Shown here one piece after another: positions 55,001 through 64,000 of a stretch of 64,000 nt of DNA. The DNA is from an uncultured Muribaculaceae bacterium (lineage in GTDB: Bacteria > Bacteroidota > Bacteroidia > Bacteroidales > Muribaculaceae). Below the pieces are notes generated by a model. It did no database searches, was not told where the DNA came from, and was given only the letters and a program-made list of their open reading frames with translations. The stretch spans positions 58,538 to 122,537 of the forward strand of contig CALUMH010000004.1 of NCBI GenBank assembly GCA_944321685.1. The letters run 5' to 3'. The translations under genes were made by a program, and so were the position numbers. Every line of letters begins with the position of its first letter. Positions within the stretch are counted from its first letter, which is position 1.

Positions 55001-57355
55001 ATGAAACGACTGTTCACAGTAATTTTTATATTGACGGCATTGACGTTGCAAGTCTTAGCAGCTGATGTTACAGGCGGTGTACAAGGACGCATTACCGACG
55101 GCGATACCGGTGACCCTGTGGCTGGAGCCACAGTGGTGATGATGGGCGACACTTCTCTTGTGTGTGTCACCGACAGCCTTGGGTTTTATGTTATCGATGG
55201 GTTGCCTGTGGGGTATTGCATATTGCAAGTTGAGGCCGAGGGATATGAATACACCGCATCTGAGGCGTTTGCCGTTTCAACAGCGGCTCCGGCGGTGGTT
55301 AATGTGCAATTGATGCGTAGCAGGCATGAGCTTGACGAACTTACGGTTACGGCTTCGCCTTACCGTACCGGGATTGAAGCCCCGGTGTCGATGATGCGCA
55401 TCGGTGCGCAGGAAATAGATCTCACCCCGGGTGCCAACCGCGATATATCCCGGGTGGTGCAATCCATGCCGGGTGTACTGTCGGTGAGCAATTCCAATCG
55501 TAACGACTTGCTTGTGCGTGGCGGTGGGGCCAATGAAAATCGTTATTATATCGATGGTATTGAAATCCCGGTGTTAAATCACTTTGCCGTGCAAGGCGGC
55601 TCGGGTGGGAATGCCTCGCTCGTCAATACCGAATTGTTGTCGGGAACCGAGTTCTATACGTCGGCATTCCCTGTGCAACTGGCTGCCGGGTTAAGTTCGG
55701 TTATGGAGATGACCATGCTCGAAGGGAACAACGACCGTTTTCACGGCAAGTTCATCGTGGGATTTACCGATGCCGGTTTGCACGTCAATACTACGGTTAG
55801 CCGCGAAGGGCGCACCACGCTCACTGCATCGTGGCGCACAAGTTACCTTAATATGCTGTTCAGCTTGTTGAAATTGCCGTTCCTGCCTACTTACAACGAT
55901 TATCAATTTAAACTTACAACACGGCTCGGCGATAACGACAAGTTATATTTTATCGGTCTCGGTTCAATCGACAATAATAAATTGAATACCGGTGAAAGCG
56001 ACCTTGAACCTGACAGGGAATATATTCTTGGATATCTGCCTAATAATGACCAGACGAGTTTTACCTTTGGGGCCGGATACATACATCGTTTCAACGGCGG
56101 GCGGTTGCGTGCAACGGCAAGTGTCGATTACCTGAAAAACAGGCTCTTCAAGTATCGCGACAATGACAAGGCTCAACCATTGTTGTTCGACTTCGACTTC
56201 GACAGTCGAGAAATGAATTATCGTATGAATATCGGTGTCGAGTGGTATGATGTGGGCGGGCTCAAGATAAGTGCCGGTATGGGTGGAGGTGTCGGTGTCG
56301 GCGAGCGGCACACATTCGGGCGATATGCAATGTATGCCTCGGTAAGTCGCGTCATAGGGCGATTTTCCGCCAACGCTTCGTTGCGATTCGACGGAATGGG
56401 TTACAACAGTATCATGAGTAATCCGTTCAAGCAAATATCGCCGCGTCTCAACCTGTCTTACCGCCTGTCGGGTAAATTTGCTTTGAGCGGCAGTATTGCC
56501 CGATATTATCAGGAGCCTTCAATGACCTTGCTTGATTATGACGGTGACGACATTGCAGGGCATAGCCAACGCAATGGCTTGCGATATGCAGCTGTAAACC
56601 ATTATGTGGCAGGCATCAGCTTTACCCCCGATGCTATGCAGGTGCTGCGCGCTGAAGGATTTTTCAAGCAATATTCCCGGCTTCCTGTATCGCTCATCGA
56701 TGGTATGCCTGTGACTACCCAGGATTTCAGTGATTACATTGTCGGCAACGTGCCGGCAAGTTCCATCGGGCGTGGCCGTGCATATGGTGTGGAACTGTCG
56801 TGGCGGCACCGCAATTTGTGGAACACTGTCGTCAATGCCTCATATACATTTGTTCGTTCACAATTGCGCCGCACCGACGGTCAGCCCGGTTGGTGGAGTT
56901 CGGCTTGGGATGTGCGTAACATATTCACGGTTTCGGCAATTCATCGCCTCGGGCGCAATTGGACAATAGGAGCAAAATGGCAATTTTCGGGCGGCTTGCC
57001 GTTTACGCCTTATGACCGTGAACGTTCATCGCTGATTGCGGAATGGGATGCGCGTCACCGTCCGTATCCCGATAATTCCCGGTATAATTCGGGTCGTGAA
57101 CCTGCTTATCACCAACTTGATGTGCGAGTTGACAAAATATGGTATTTCGACCATTGGCGGCTCGGTTTCTATATCGATGTGCAGAATGTGTACAATTATA
57201 GTCCGTGGGGGCGCTCCATACTTGCTCCGGCAACCGATGCCGATGGCAAATATATAGTATCGGCAACCGCTCCCGACCACTATGAAATGCAAGAAATCCC
57301 TCATGACATAGGCGGAACAGTGCTTCCCACCATAGGCATAACCTTTGAGTTTTAG
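55001..57355 (+). CDS. TonB-dependent outer-membrane receptor
   Basis: 784 residues. Signal peptide about 1-20, a carboxypeptidase-regulatory-like domain (about 25-105, VQGRITDGDTGDPVAGATVVM), a plug domain (about 120-235, with DLLVRGGGANENRYYIDGIE) and a barrel ending in TIGITFEF with a terminal Phe. Shorter than SusC proteins (about 1000) and without a SusD partner, so it is probably a receptor for a siderophore, vitamin or other small ligand. Ligand unknown. Confidence 0.9.
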   Translation: MKRLFTVIFILTALTLQVLAADVTGGVQGRITDGDTGDPVAGATVVMMGDTSLVCVTDSLGFYVIDGLPVGYCILQVEAEGYEYTASEAFAVSTAAPAVVNVQLMRSRHELDELTVTASPYRTGIEAPVSMMRIGAQEIDLTPGANRDISRVVQSMPGVLSVSNSNRNDLLVRGGGANENRYYIDGIEIPVLNHFAVQGGSGGNASLVNTELLSGTEFYTSAFPVQLAAGLSSVMEMTMLEGNNDRFHGKFIVGFTDAGLHVNTTVSREGRTTLTASWRTSYLNMLFSLLKLPFLPTYNDYQFKLTTRLGDNDKLYFIGLGSIDNNKLNTGESDLEPDREYILGYLPNNDQTSFTFGAGYIHRFNGGRLRATASVDYLKNRLFKYRDNDKAQPLLFDFDFDSREMNYRMNIGVEWYDVGGLKISAGMGGGVGVGERHTFGRYAMYASVSRVIGRFSANASLRFDGMGYNSIMSNPFKQISPRLNLSYRLSGKFALSGSIARYYQEPSMTLLDYDGDDIAGHSQRNGLRYAAVNHYVAGISFTPDAMQVLRAEGFFKQYSRLPVSLIDGMPVTTQDFSDYIVGNVPASSIGRGRAYGVELSWRHRNLWNTVVNASYTFVRSQLRRTDGQPGWWSSAWDVRNIFTVSAIHRLGRNWTIGAKWQFSGGLPFTPYDRERSSLIAEWDARHRPYPDNSRYNSGREPAYHQLDVRVDKIWYFDHWRLGFYIDVQNVYNYSPWGRSILAPATDADGKYIVSATAPDHYEMQEIPHDIGGTVLPTIGITFEF

Positions 57356-57363
57356 AAAATTAC

Positions 57364-57394
57364 TTTGATTTATGCTCAATTTGCACTATTTTTG
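57364..57394 (+). promoter_or_regulatory. Promoter of the second toxin-antitoxin locus
   Basis: TTTG (57364-57367), 19 bases, TATTTTTG (57387-57394), 26 bases before the antitoxin ATG. Confidence 0.65.
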
Positions 57395-57420
57395 TTGTGA
57401 CATAAAAAGAATTAAGGAAT

Positions 57421-57687
57421 ATGGCAACGATAGAAATGTTACAAAACGAATTAATCCGAGATGTTTTAAATATCAACGATATAAACATCTTGAAAAAGAT
57501 ACGGAACTTTTTGCGTAAAGAGGAACATGAAACTGCCGAGCAGCCTGTTGTGAGCGAAGATGAGGTGCCTTATATGTCGAAAGCCGAGATATTGGCCAAT
57601 TTTGACCAAGCCTGCAAGGAGTTGAAACTTAACTTGGAAGGTAAGTTGGAGTTTAAAACTGCTGAAGAACTGCTTGATGAATTGTAA
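57421..57687 (+). CDS. Antitoxin-like protein of a RelE/YafQ-type module
   Basis: 88 residues. N-terminal amphipathic helices (QNELIRDVLNINDINILKKIRNFL) probably form the dimer/DNA part, and an acidic tail (AEILANFDQACKELKL ... EELLDEL) would wrap the toxin. No well-known HTH motif. Position, size and an 11-base overlap with the toxin start (57677) support the antitoxin call. Confidence 0.75.
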   Translation: MATIEMLQNELIRDVLNINDINILKKIRNFLRKEEHETAEQPVVSEDEVPYMSKAEILANFDQACKELKLNLEGKLEFKTAEELLDEL

Positions 57688-58016
57688 AATAACATATACC
57701 CCCGACTTTGCAAAAGCACTTAAGAAATTGAGCAAACGTTATCGCTCGATAAAGCAAGACTATTCCCAATTGTTAAAAGATCTACATTCTAATCCTTTGA
57801 TGGGGGTGGATTTGGGACATCATTTGCGCAAGGTACGAATGTCAATAACATCAAAAGGTCGTGGCAAAAGCGGCGGTGCAAGAGTTATTACATACACCGT
57901 TATTTTAACACAAATCGAGCGAAATAAAGTTGATTACAATATATGATAAGTCGGACAAGGAAAATATTTCCGACGCGGAATTGCTTGAAATACTTCGCCG
58001 TAACGGTATTGAATAA
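57677..58016 (+). pseudogene. RelE/YafQ-type toxin gene frameshifted near its 3' end
   Basis: The frame from the ATG at 57677 reads NCKITYTPDFAKALKKLSKRY ... SKGRGKSGGARVITYTV, a typical RelE/YafQ toxin, and stops at 57944-57946 after 89 residues with VDYNI. In the +1 frame the expected tail continues: KLITIYDKSDKENISDAELL, ending at 58014-58016. The switch lies at AAA (57926-57928): one extra A or two lost bases. The conserved TIYDKSD strand would be missing from the product, so the toxin is probably inactive unless slippage occurs. Confidence 0.8.
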
Positions 58017-58031
58017 AGTATTGTAAGGTTC

Positions 58032-58078
58032 AAAAAAGTGGGCTGTATTTGCATTTATGTGATACAGCCCACTTTTTT
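58032..58078. terminator. Bidirectional terminator between the toxin gene and alkaline phosphatase
   Basis: A 17-base-pair perfect stem (58032-58048 with 58062-58078) flanked by six A on one side and six T on the other, so it can stop transcription on both strands. Confidence 0.9.
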
Positions 58079-58095
58079 ATTGATGTGTGTCGCGT

Positions 58096-59487
58096 TTACT
58101 TGGTGGTGGTTATGCGACGTATTTTTGCCGGGATTTCAATGTTGTTGTTGACATTCTTGAACAGTTCGCTGCCCACGCCCACGGCGAATACCGGAACAAA
58201 ATCACCGGTGTGGCTTGTTGTGGTCCAGCCTATGCCGGTAATATGGTCGAGTGTGGAGAATACTGTAGATACAAACTCGTTGTAAGTTGTGTATAGCGTT
58301 TCGGTGTCGTCGCTTTCGTGTTCTACAAATGTCTTTTCAAATTTGTCACGTATTTCTTCGTCCTGCTTTTCGCTGACGGTAATGGGGCCGTATAAACCGA
58401 GGTTGGCTTTCAGATAAGCTCTCATCTCATCCCATTTAACCGATTTGCCCGATTCGATGATATTTTTGCAATAAAGTTCAAACATCTCTATCGACACACG
58501 TTGGTAATCCATATTTTTCAGGTTTATATCTTCCGGACCGTTTTTAACGCCCATTTGCATACCTCCGGTATTATGGTCGGCAGTAATGACAATGAGGGTT
58601 TCATCGGGGTGTTGCAAATAGAAGTCGTATGCAATCTTTATTGCCTCGTTGAAGTTCATTATTTCCTTAACCACTGCACCGCCATCATTGGCATGGGCAG
58701 CCCAGTCGATATTACCACCTTCTATCATCATGAAAAATTTGTCGGGCGACACTTTCATCAAGTGGTCAAGGCAGGCTTGGGTGATGTATGGCAAGTGCAG
58801 GTTGCCGGTAATGCTGTCGATTGTGTAACCGAAGTGTTCTATTCTCGGGTCGTTATTGAGCAACACTATTTTGTCGTTATTCTTGTTTTTCTCAAATTCT
58901 TCACGGCCGAATGCAACAGTGTAACCATGCACGCGAAGCGAGTCGAGAAGGCCGGTTTCACGTCCGTTGCCGTCTTTCAATCCACGTAATTTCGAGCCTA
59001 CAAACATATCATATCCGCTGCGAGCCATGTCGAGGCCTATCTCGTAATACATACTGCGCGACGGCACGTGTGCATAGAATGCACCGGGAGTTGCATCATC
59101 GGGTGGAACCGAAGTGCCTATGGCTATACCGTAGCCTTGCTTTTTCAGATCGTAGGCGATGCTGTAAACAGTGGTACCGTCGGGAGTCATGCCAAGCACA
59201 CCGTTATTGGTCTTGTAACCTGTGGAAAGAGCGGTTCCGGCGGCAGCCGAATCGGTTACCTTTCGGTTGGCCGAGTAAGTCATTGCCAGTGACGAAACAG
59301 GAAATTGCATCATCGGCAGTAATTCATCGTTGCCAAGTACCGTGCGGTTGTAGGTTTGTGCCGTCATCACGTGTCCCATGCCCATTCCGTCTCCTATGAA
59401 AAAGAAGATATACTTTGGGGCTTGTTGTGCCGCTGCTCCTATTGCCACAAAAAGGCATACGGCGAAAGAAAGAAATTTAGAGAACAT
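58096..59487 (-). CDS. Alkaline phosphatase
   Basis: 463 residues. Signal peptide about 1-20 (FLSFAVCLFVAIGAAAQ). Metal and catalytic motifs: FFIGDGMG (first Asp, near 33), TDSAAAGTALSTG (nucleophile Ser near 80), IEGGNIDWAAHANDGG (near 258) and ITADHNTGGMQMG (near 300). Hydrolyses phosphomonoesters in the periplasm; zinc and magnesium ligands appear intact. A monocistronic gene bounded by a terminator. Confidence 0.93.
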   Translation of the reverse strand: MFSKFLSFAVCLFVAIGAAAQQAPKYIFFFIGDGMGMGHVMTAQTYNRTVLGNDELLPMMQFPVSSLAMTYSANRKVTDSAAAGTALSTGYKTNNGVLGMTPDGTTVYSIAYDLKKQGYGIAIGTSVPPDDATPGAFYAHVPSRSMYYEIGLDMARSGYDMFVGSKLRGLKDGNGRETGLLDSLRVHGYTVAFGREEFEKNKNNDKIVLLNNDPRIEHFGYTIDSITGNLHLPYITQACLDHLMKVSPDKFFMMIEGGNIDWAAHANDGGAVVKEIMNFNEAIKIAYDFYLQHPDETLIVITADHNTGGMQMGVKNGPEDINLKNMDYQRVSIEMFELYCKNIIESGKSVKWDEMRAYLKANLGLYGPITVSEKQDEEIRDKFEKTFVEHESDDTETLYTTYNEFVSTVFSTLDHITGIGWTTTSHTGDFVPVFAVGVGSELFKNVNNNIEIPAKIRRITTTK

Positions 59488-59521
59488 AGTTGTGCTTATT
59501 ATGTAGAATTATATGTGATTA

Positions 59522-61036
59522 TTAGTCGTTAAGTTCAAGCATTTGTGCAATAAGAGCGCGGTCGTTGCTTAATCGCGGCACTTTGCGTTGCCCGCCACGC
59601 TTGCCGGTTGACGCAAGCCAGCGGTCAAACAATCCGCTTCGGGCAATGGTTATCTCAGGCCCGTCAAGGAAAATGTCTTTGGTGCGCTTGGCTTCGTAGT
59701 CGCTGTTAAGTTCTTTTAAGTGCGCATCGAGCCGATTGGCAAACAGTTCCATGTCGCCCGGTTGTGTGGAAAATTCCACAAGCCACTGGTGATGTCCGTG
59801 CCTGTCTTCGGCAGCAAACACCGGGGCTGCGGTGTAGTCTTTTACCTCGGCACCTGTGTCACGGCAAGCACGCTTCATTGCCTCGTCGGCATTATGCACC
59901 ATGAGTTCTTCTCCGAAGGCATTGATGTAATGGCGGGTGCGTCCGGCAATTTTTATTTTTACCGGAGAGGTCTGTTCCACCCTCACTGTGTCGCCTATTT
60001 TATAACGCCACAATCCGTTGTTTGCCGTGATTACGAGGGCATAAGTCTTTCCCTTTTCCACTTCCCACAAGGGCAGTACACGGGGATTGTCGCTCTCGGC
60101 ATCTTCCACCGGGATAAATTCATAAAACACTCCCACGTCAAGCAGCAACATCATGGCATTGCTTTCCCACGATGTTTGTACGGCAAAGAAGCCTTCCGAG
60201 GCATTGTAGGTTTCAAGGTAGTGCATCCGTGCAGGATCGCATAATCGGGCATAGCGGTCACGGTAAGGTTCAAAACTTATACCGCCGTGGAAAAACACCT
60301 CAAGGTGCGGCCAAACTTCATGAATGCAATCGGCTCCTGTGCGGCGCAGCACTTCCTCAAGCACCGTCAAGAACCACGACGGCACCCCCGATATGTTGGT
60401 AATGTCTTCGTTGATGCTGCTTTCCACAAGTGCAGGCAACTTCTTTTCCCAATCTTCCATCAGGGCGATGCGCTTCTTTGGTACACGCACAAGGTTGGCA
60501 AGCGGATTGATGTTTTCTATGAGATTGGCCGACAGGTCACCCACTTTCACTCCGGGCTTTAATTTCAATTCATTGGCAAAGCTGCCGCCCAGGATGAAAC
60601 TTTTGCCTGCAAATATGCGGCTCTCGGGATTTAAATTAAGATAATGGGCCACCACGTCAAATCCGCCTTGGTAGTGGCATAACCGTAATGAATCATCGGT
60701 GATAGGTATATACTTGCTCTTTCCGTTGCTTGTCCCCGATGACTGCGCAAACCGTGTGGTAACCCCACGCCACAATACATTTTTTTCACCTGCCACCATG
60801 CGCATTATTGTGGGTTGCAAGTCTTCATAGCAGTGTAGTGGCACACGTTCCTTGAACTCGGTGTAAGTGAGGCTGTCGATAAATTTATATTTCTGACCAA
60901 TTTCGGTGAAGCTTGCTTGTCCGATAAGCGAATAGAGTTGTTCACGTTGTACCACGTCCCCGTAATCGATAAATCGTAACGAGCGGCGCAATCGGTTTTC
61001 AAACAGCGGCCTTACAAGCGGCGTAAAATCAAGCAT
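59522..61036 (-). CDS. GH3 auxin-responsive promoter family protein
   Basis: 504 residues, no signal. Acyl-adenylate-forming family: ATP-loop FAQSSGTSNGKSKYIPI (about 113-129), ETYNASEGFFAVQ near 275 and YKIGDTVRVE near 345. Plant GH3 enzymes join amino acids to carboxylic acids; bacterial members are common in Bacteroidetes and their substrates are unknown. A minus-strand TAATTTTG (61284-61291) lies 248 bases upstream. Confidence 0.9.
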   Translation of the reverse strand: MLDFTPLVRPLFENRLRRSLRFIDYGDVVQREQLYSLIGQASFTEIGQKYKFIDSLTYTEFKERVPLHCYEDLQPTIMRMVAGEKNVLWRGVTTRFAQSSGTSNGKSKYIPITDDSLRLCHYQGGFDVVAHYLNLNPESRIFAGKSFILGGSFANELKLKPGVKVGDLSANLIENINPLANLVRVPKKRIALMEDWEKKLPALVESSINEDITNISGVPSWFLTVLEEVLRRTGADCIHEVWPHLEVFFHGGISFEPYRDRYARLCDPARMHYLETYNASEGFFAVQTSWESNAMMLLLDVGVFYEFIPVEDAESDNPRVLPLWEVEKGKTYALVITANNGLWRYKIGDTVRVEQTSPVKIKIAGRTRHYINAFGEELMVHNADEAMKRACRDTGAEVKDYTAAPVFAAEDRHGHHQWLVEFSTQPGDMELFANRLDAHLKELNSDYEAKRTKDIFLDGPEITIARSGLFDRWLASTGKRGGQRKVPRLSNDRALIAQMLELND

Positions 61037-61504
61037 CGTCCTTCCTTGAAAAACTTTAATTATTACATAAGGAATTGTGCCAAAACAGTTTACTCTTTCC
61101 TGGAGAATGGCTTAAAAGTTATTTGCCGAGGCTGTAAAATATAAATTTGTTAGCTCGCAGAGACGCGGTTCAGCGCATCTTGTCAATATCTTGATACACT
61201 CTATACAAAAGAGCGATTTGATATTCATTGCCTACATTTTTGCAAGCAAAAACTTTTAATATCGGCACTTTCCCTTTTCCCTACAAAATTACATTTTTTG
61301 CCCCATAACAATTATAACAAAACAATAATATTTTTGAATTATCCTTAGTGAAATATTCGGAAAATATTCATATATTTGCAAATATAAAATGTGTATTGTA
61401 TCAATTAGCGATAATAACTCACATATATCCTTAAATCTAAAGTATAACTAACAATTCTCATTAGTTGGGCAAGGTAAAGCAGCGATTGCTTCACCTTGTT
61501 TTTT
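61037..61504. other. Long intergenic region with a possible small RNA
   Basis: 468 bases without an accepted protein gene. It holds a minus-strand -7 box (61284-61291), a plus-strand -7 box (61371-61378) and a plus-strand hairpin terminator with T-run (61470-61505). A 20-codon reading frame (61389-61451) starts 11 bases after the plus-strand box. Confidence 0.6.
61371..61378 (+). promoter_or_regulatory. -7 box of the candidate small RNA
   Basis: TATATTTG on the plus strand. No -33 element at the standard distance. Confidence 0.4.
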
Positions 61505-61505
61505 T
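61384..61505 (+). ncRNA. Candidate small RNA or leader-peptide transcript
   Basis: A promoter-like box (61371-61378) and a terminator with T-run (61470-61505) frame a transcript of about 120 bases that matches no neighbouring gene on this strand. It includes a possible 20-codon ORF (61389-61451) after which the hairpin follows. It could be a regulatory RNA, a small peptide gene or an orphan terminator. No family recognised. Confidence 0.35.
61470..61505 (+). terminator. Terminator of the candidate small RNA
   Basis: CAAGGT (61470-61475) pairs with ACCTTG (61493-61498), with an inner AAGC/GCTT stem, then seven T residues to 61505, where the convergent oxidase gene ends. Confidence 0.7.
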
Positions 61506-62536
61506 CACTGTCGGAATGGCGATGCCACCATGTCGCGAGAGATTTGCGACAAGCTTGCCGCGCCGCACATTTCCATGGTGTCTTGCAGTTCGTCGGCGAT
61601 TTTCCTGATATAGCATTTTACCCCTTCTCCGGCACCGCCGAATGCGGCAACCACCATAGGGCGGCATATAAGCACGCCGTCGGCTCCAAGAGCCAAAGCC
61701 TTGAACACGTCAACGCCCGAGCGAATGCCCCCGTCAACAAGTACCTTGCAACGTCCCCCGACGGCAGTCGCGATTTCTTCAAGCACTTCGGCCGTTGCTT
61801 CGCATTGGTCGAGTACGCGCCCGCCGTGGTTCGATACGACAATTGCCGTCGCTCCGGCCTCGATGGCTTTTTCTGCACCACGCACCGTCATTATGCCTTT
61901 CACTATAAACGGGCGACCGGCCGCCATGATTATTTCATGCAATTCTTCCACATTTTTACTCCCCGCGGGTGGATTGCTGTTACGCAGGAATGGCAGCCCG
62001 GCAGCATCCACATCCATCGCTATTGCGATGGCTCCGCAATCGATGGCATATTTCATTTTTCGCTTTACCGTTTCGCTGTCCCACGGTTTTATGGTGGGGA
62101 TGCCCATGCCTCTGTTGCGCTTTATCGACTCGCAAGCCATAGGCACCACTTCGTCAAGCACTCCGTCGCCTGTGAAAGCTGCTATGCCTGCTTCGGCACA
62201 GGCACACACCATAATGTCGTTGTACTGCCTGTCGTCATACTTTTCTCCAAAGTGGATGTTGACAGCTCCTACCGGGGCTGCAAAAAAAGGATAACTGAAA
62301 TGGTGCCCGAACATTTCCACGCTCATGTCAACCTGCTGCTTGGTACAAATGGTGTCCATTTTCACACGCACCTTGCGCCAAGCGTCATAGTTGCGCATGG
62401 CTGTATCGCCTATGCCTTTTGCCCCGGGGCCGGGTATCATGTTCCGGCACGCCCGCCCGTTGCATTCATCACAAGCCTTGCACAATTTTCCGCCGAGAGC
62501 CGTGCGAGCGTCTTTTATTATTTCGTTATAAGTCAT
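61505..62536 (-). CDS. FMN-dependent alpha-hydroxy-acid oxidizing protein with N-terminal Cys cluster
   Basis: 343 residues from the ATG at 62536 (MTYNEIIKDA); the longer frame lacks a plausible start region. TIM-barrel FMN family: FFAAPVGAVNIHFG, IAIAMDVDAAGLP, VVSNHGGRVLDQ (with the catalytic His region) and VLVDGGIRSGVDVFKALALGA. An unusual CKACDECNGRAC at about 19-30 supplies four cysteines, as also seen in related anaerobe enzymes, and may bind a metal or Fe-S cluster. Likely substrate lactate or another 2-hydroxy acid; unknown. Confidence 0.87.
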   Translation of the reverse strand: MTYNEIIKDARTALGGKLCKACDECNGRACRNMIPGPGAKGIGDTAMRNYDAWRKVRVKMDTICTKQQVDMSVEMFGHHFSYPFFAAPVGAVNIHFGEKYDDRQYNDIMVCACAEAGIAAFTGDGVLDEVVPMACESIKRNRGMGIPTIKPWDSETVKRKMKYAIDCGAIAIAMDVDAAGLPFLRNSNPPAGSKNVEELHEIIMAAGRPFIVKGIMTVRGAEKAIEAGATAIVVSNHGGRVLDQCEATAEVLEEIATAVGGRCKVLVDGGIRSGVDVFKALALGADGVLICRPMVVAAFGGAGEGVKCYIRKIADELQDTMEMCGAASLSQISRDMVASPFRQ

Positions 62537-62623
62537 GATTATAATATTTATAAGAAAAGATGTGCACAATGCCACACGGTTTTGCGCGGCATCATGCACA
62601 TCACAAGTTATAGCCCTGTTATT

Positions 62624-63916
62624 TTATTTTGCTATCACCAGGTAGTAATTCTTCTTTCCGCGCTGTACAAGGATGTATTTGCCATTAAGCAACATCGTTT
62701 TGTCGATAATAGTATTGGCATCGGCAATCTTTTCTTTGTTGACCGATACGCCGCCACCTTGTGTGAGCTTGCGCATTTCGCCTTTTGACGGGAATACGGC
62801 CGCATGGGTTGTGAACAGTTCCACGGCAGGCACTCCGGCCTCGATTACACTCATGGGTATTTCAAAAGTGGGAACACCTTCGAATACTGACAACAGAGTG
62901 TCTTCATCGATACGGTGCAGAATGTCGTTGGCCTTGTTGGAGAACAATATTTGCGATGCCTCCACGGCTGCTTCGTAATCTTGTTGCGAATGTACCATGA
63001 TGGTGATTTCGCGTGCAAGACGTTTCTGCAACGGACGTAAGCCGGGATCTTTTTCTTGTTCGGCTTCGAGCGCTTCGATTTCTTCTTTTGACAAGTCGGT
63101 GAAAATTTTTATATATTTTGATGCGTCGGCATCGCTCACATTAAGCCAGAACTGGTAGAACTTGTAGGGTGAAGTGCGTTTTGGATCAAGCCACACGTTG
63201 CCCGATTCGGTTTTGCCGAATTTTCCTCCATCGGCCTTTGTTATAAGCGGACATGTGAGCGCATATGCTTCACCGCCGTTCATGCGTCGTATAAGTTCGG
63301 TTCCGGTGGTCATGTTTCCCCATTGGTCCGAGCCACCCATTTGTAATTTGCATCCCATGGTTTCATACAGGTGCAAAAAGTCATATCCTTGCAAGAGTTG
63401 GTAAGAAAACTCGGTGAACGACATACCGTGCTGTGTGTCGCTGCCAAGGCGTTTTTTTACCGAATCTTTTGCCATCATATAGTTGACAGTGATGTGCTTG
63501 CCTATGTCGCGAATGAAATTGAGAAAGCCATAGTCTTTCATCCAGTCATAGTTGTTGACAAGGATGGCATGGTTGGGCGCATCGCTGTCAAAGTCGAGGA
63601 ACTTGGCAAGTTGCCGTTTGATACATTCCTGGTTGTGGCGCAACGTCGGCTCGTCGATGAGTACGCGCTCCTGCGATTTCATCGAAGGGTCGCCGATCAT
63701 GCCGGTGGCACCACCCACAAGAGCAATGGGGCGATGGCCCGAACGTTGCAAGTGCTTGAGCATCATCACACCTACCAGGTGGCCTATGTGCAACGAGTCG
63801 GCAGTGGGGTCAATGCCCAAGTAAGCCGTGGTCATTTCCTTGTTGAGTTGTTCTTCGGTGCCCGGCATCATGTTGTTGATCATGCCGCGCCATTTCAATT
63901 CTTCAATAAAATTCAT
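62624..63916 (-). CDS. tyrS: Tyrosyl-tRNA synthetase
   Basis: 430 residues. Class I motifs: [18 protein letters not shown] (HIGH, near 38-44) and KFGKTESGN (KMSKS-type, near 230). Tyrosine pocket: [24 protein letters not shown]-terminal S4-like RNA-binding domain (about 370-430, [16 protein letters not shown]) ends the protein. It charges tRNA-Tyr in the cytoplasm. The last 84 bases of the window are its AT-rich upstream region. Confidence 0.96.
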   Translation of the reverse strand: MNFIEELKWRGMINNMMPGTEEQLNKEMTTAYLGIDPTADSLHIGHLVGVMMLKHLQRSGHRPIALVGGATGMIGDPSMKSQERVLIDEPTLRHNQECIKRQLAKFLDFDSDAPNHAILVNNYDWMKDYGFLNFIRDIGKHITVNYMMAKDSVKKRLGSDTQHGMSFTEFSYQLLQGYDFLHLYETMGCKLQMGGSDQWGNMTTGTELIRRMNGGEAYALTCPLITKADGGKFGKTESGNVWLDPKRTSPYKFYQFWLNVSDADASKYIKIFTDLSKEEIEALEAEQEKDPGLRPLQKRLAREITIMVHSQQDYEAAVEASQILFSNKANDILHRIDEDTLLSVFEGVPTFEIPMSVIEAGVPAVELFTTHAAVFPSKGEMRKLTQGGGVSVNKEKIADANTIIDKTMLLNGKYILVQRGKKNYYLVIAK

Positions 63917-64000
63917 CGAATTAATTTTAGAATCTGTTTAAATTTATTTATAATTAGTTGTAAATCAGTAGGTTAATTGGAATATTTTTCGTAACTTTAT

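Noticed and set aside
61141..61200. tRNA-like stretch with CGCGGTTCAGCGC
   Set aside because: No acceptor stem, D-arm or anticodon arm can be formed around it.
61496..62788. A 430-residue plus-strand frame antisense to the FMN oxidase gene
   Set aside because: His- and Cys-rich shadow translation without domain motifs, spanning two real genes on the other strand.
1..64000. CRISPR array, IS element or prophage
   Set aside because: No regularly spaced repeats, no transposase or integrase motifs and no phage structural genes were seen.

Overview
The window looks like a chromosomal segment of a Bacteroidales bacterium, most likely of the Muribaculaceae/Bacteroidaceae type; the genus is inference. 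The evidence is repeated promoters of the Bacteroidetes kind (TTTG, 19-21 bases, TAnnTTTG), weak Shine-Dalgarno sites, and family content: DUF1573, DUF3467, DUF4838, DUF1343/NamZ, a NigD-like lipoprotein, an imelysin/di-heme oxidoreductase pair, a CcsBA fusion and a GH3-like protein. Most of the DNA is moderately GC-rich. A clearly AT-rich block (39260-43055) and two small AT-rich toxin-antitoxin loci stand out.

Layout. 1-340: leader with promoters on both strands. 341-7802: tightly packed genes for a HEAT-repeat membrane protein, a processive GT2 glycosyltransferase, a TPR/YaiO-type outer-membrane protein and a DUF4838 lipoprotein, probably an exopolysaccharide synthesis and export locus. 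7817-11952: DUF1573 lipoprotein, NamZ muramidase, Na+/solute symporter and WYL regulator, probably cell-wall sugar salvage. 11958-13720: DMT-type and MATE transporters. 13904: tRNA-Gln. 14061-19935: dnaX, cysS, DUF3467, lipoprotein, LolD-like ABC ATPase, tcdA. 20100-25240: small acidic protein, RluA-type pseudouridine synthase, an ECF sigma operon and a DUF418 membrane protein. 25387-26004: HigBA-type module with a frameshifted toxin. 26241-30967: peptide transporter, SufE, SurA/PpiD-like foldase, MmcQ/YjbR. 31037: NAD-dependent epimerase.

32062-38888 is the most unusual part. A 1404-residue protein combines a methyltransferase-like N-terminus with a RecQ-like helicase core whose Walker A, DEAH and arginine-finger motifs are all replaced. 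A coiled-coil tail-anchored protein overlaps it in the same operon. Divergently, a hybrid histidine kinase lacks both its phospho-accepting His and Asp but keeps its ATP-binding boxes. Next come a gene remnant and an AT-rich three-gene operon: a secreted protein with a Trp-rich tail, a secreted protein with an S1/P1-nuclease-like motif, and a possible uracil-DNA-glycosylase-like protein. This block ends at tRNA-Leu.

43572-64000 returns to ordinary content: metK, a Cys/His-rich secreted peptide, an iron/cytochrome operon (outer-membrane barrel, imelysin, di-heme oxidoreductase, CcsBA), mutS, a TonB-dependent receptor, a second toxin-antitoxin module with a frameshifted toxin, alkaline phosphatase, a GH3-like protein, a candidate small RNA, an FMN alpha-hydroxy-acid oxidase-like protein and tyrS. 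Family calls rest on recognised motifs and sequence resemblance only; no database search was run.
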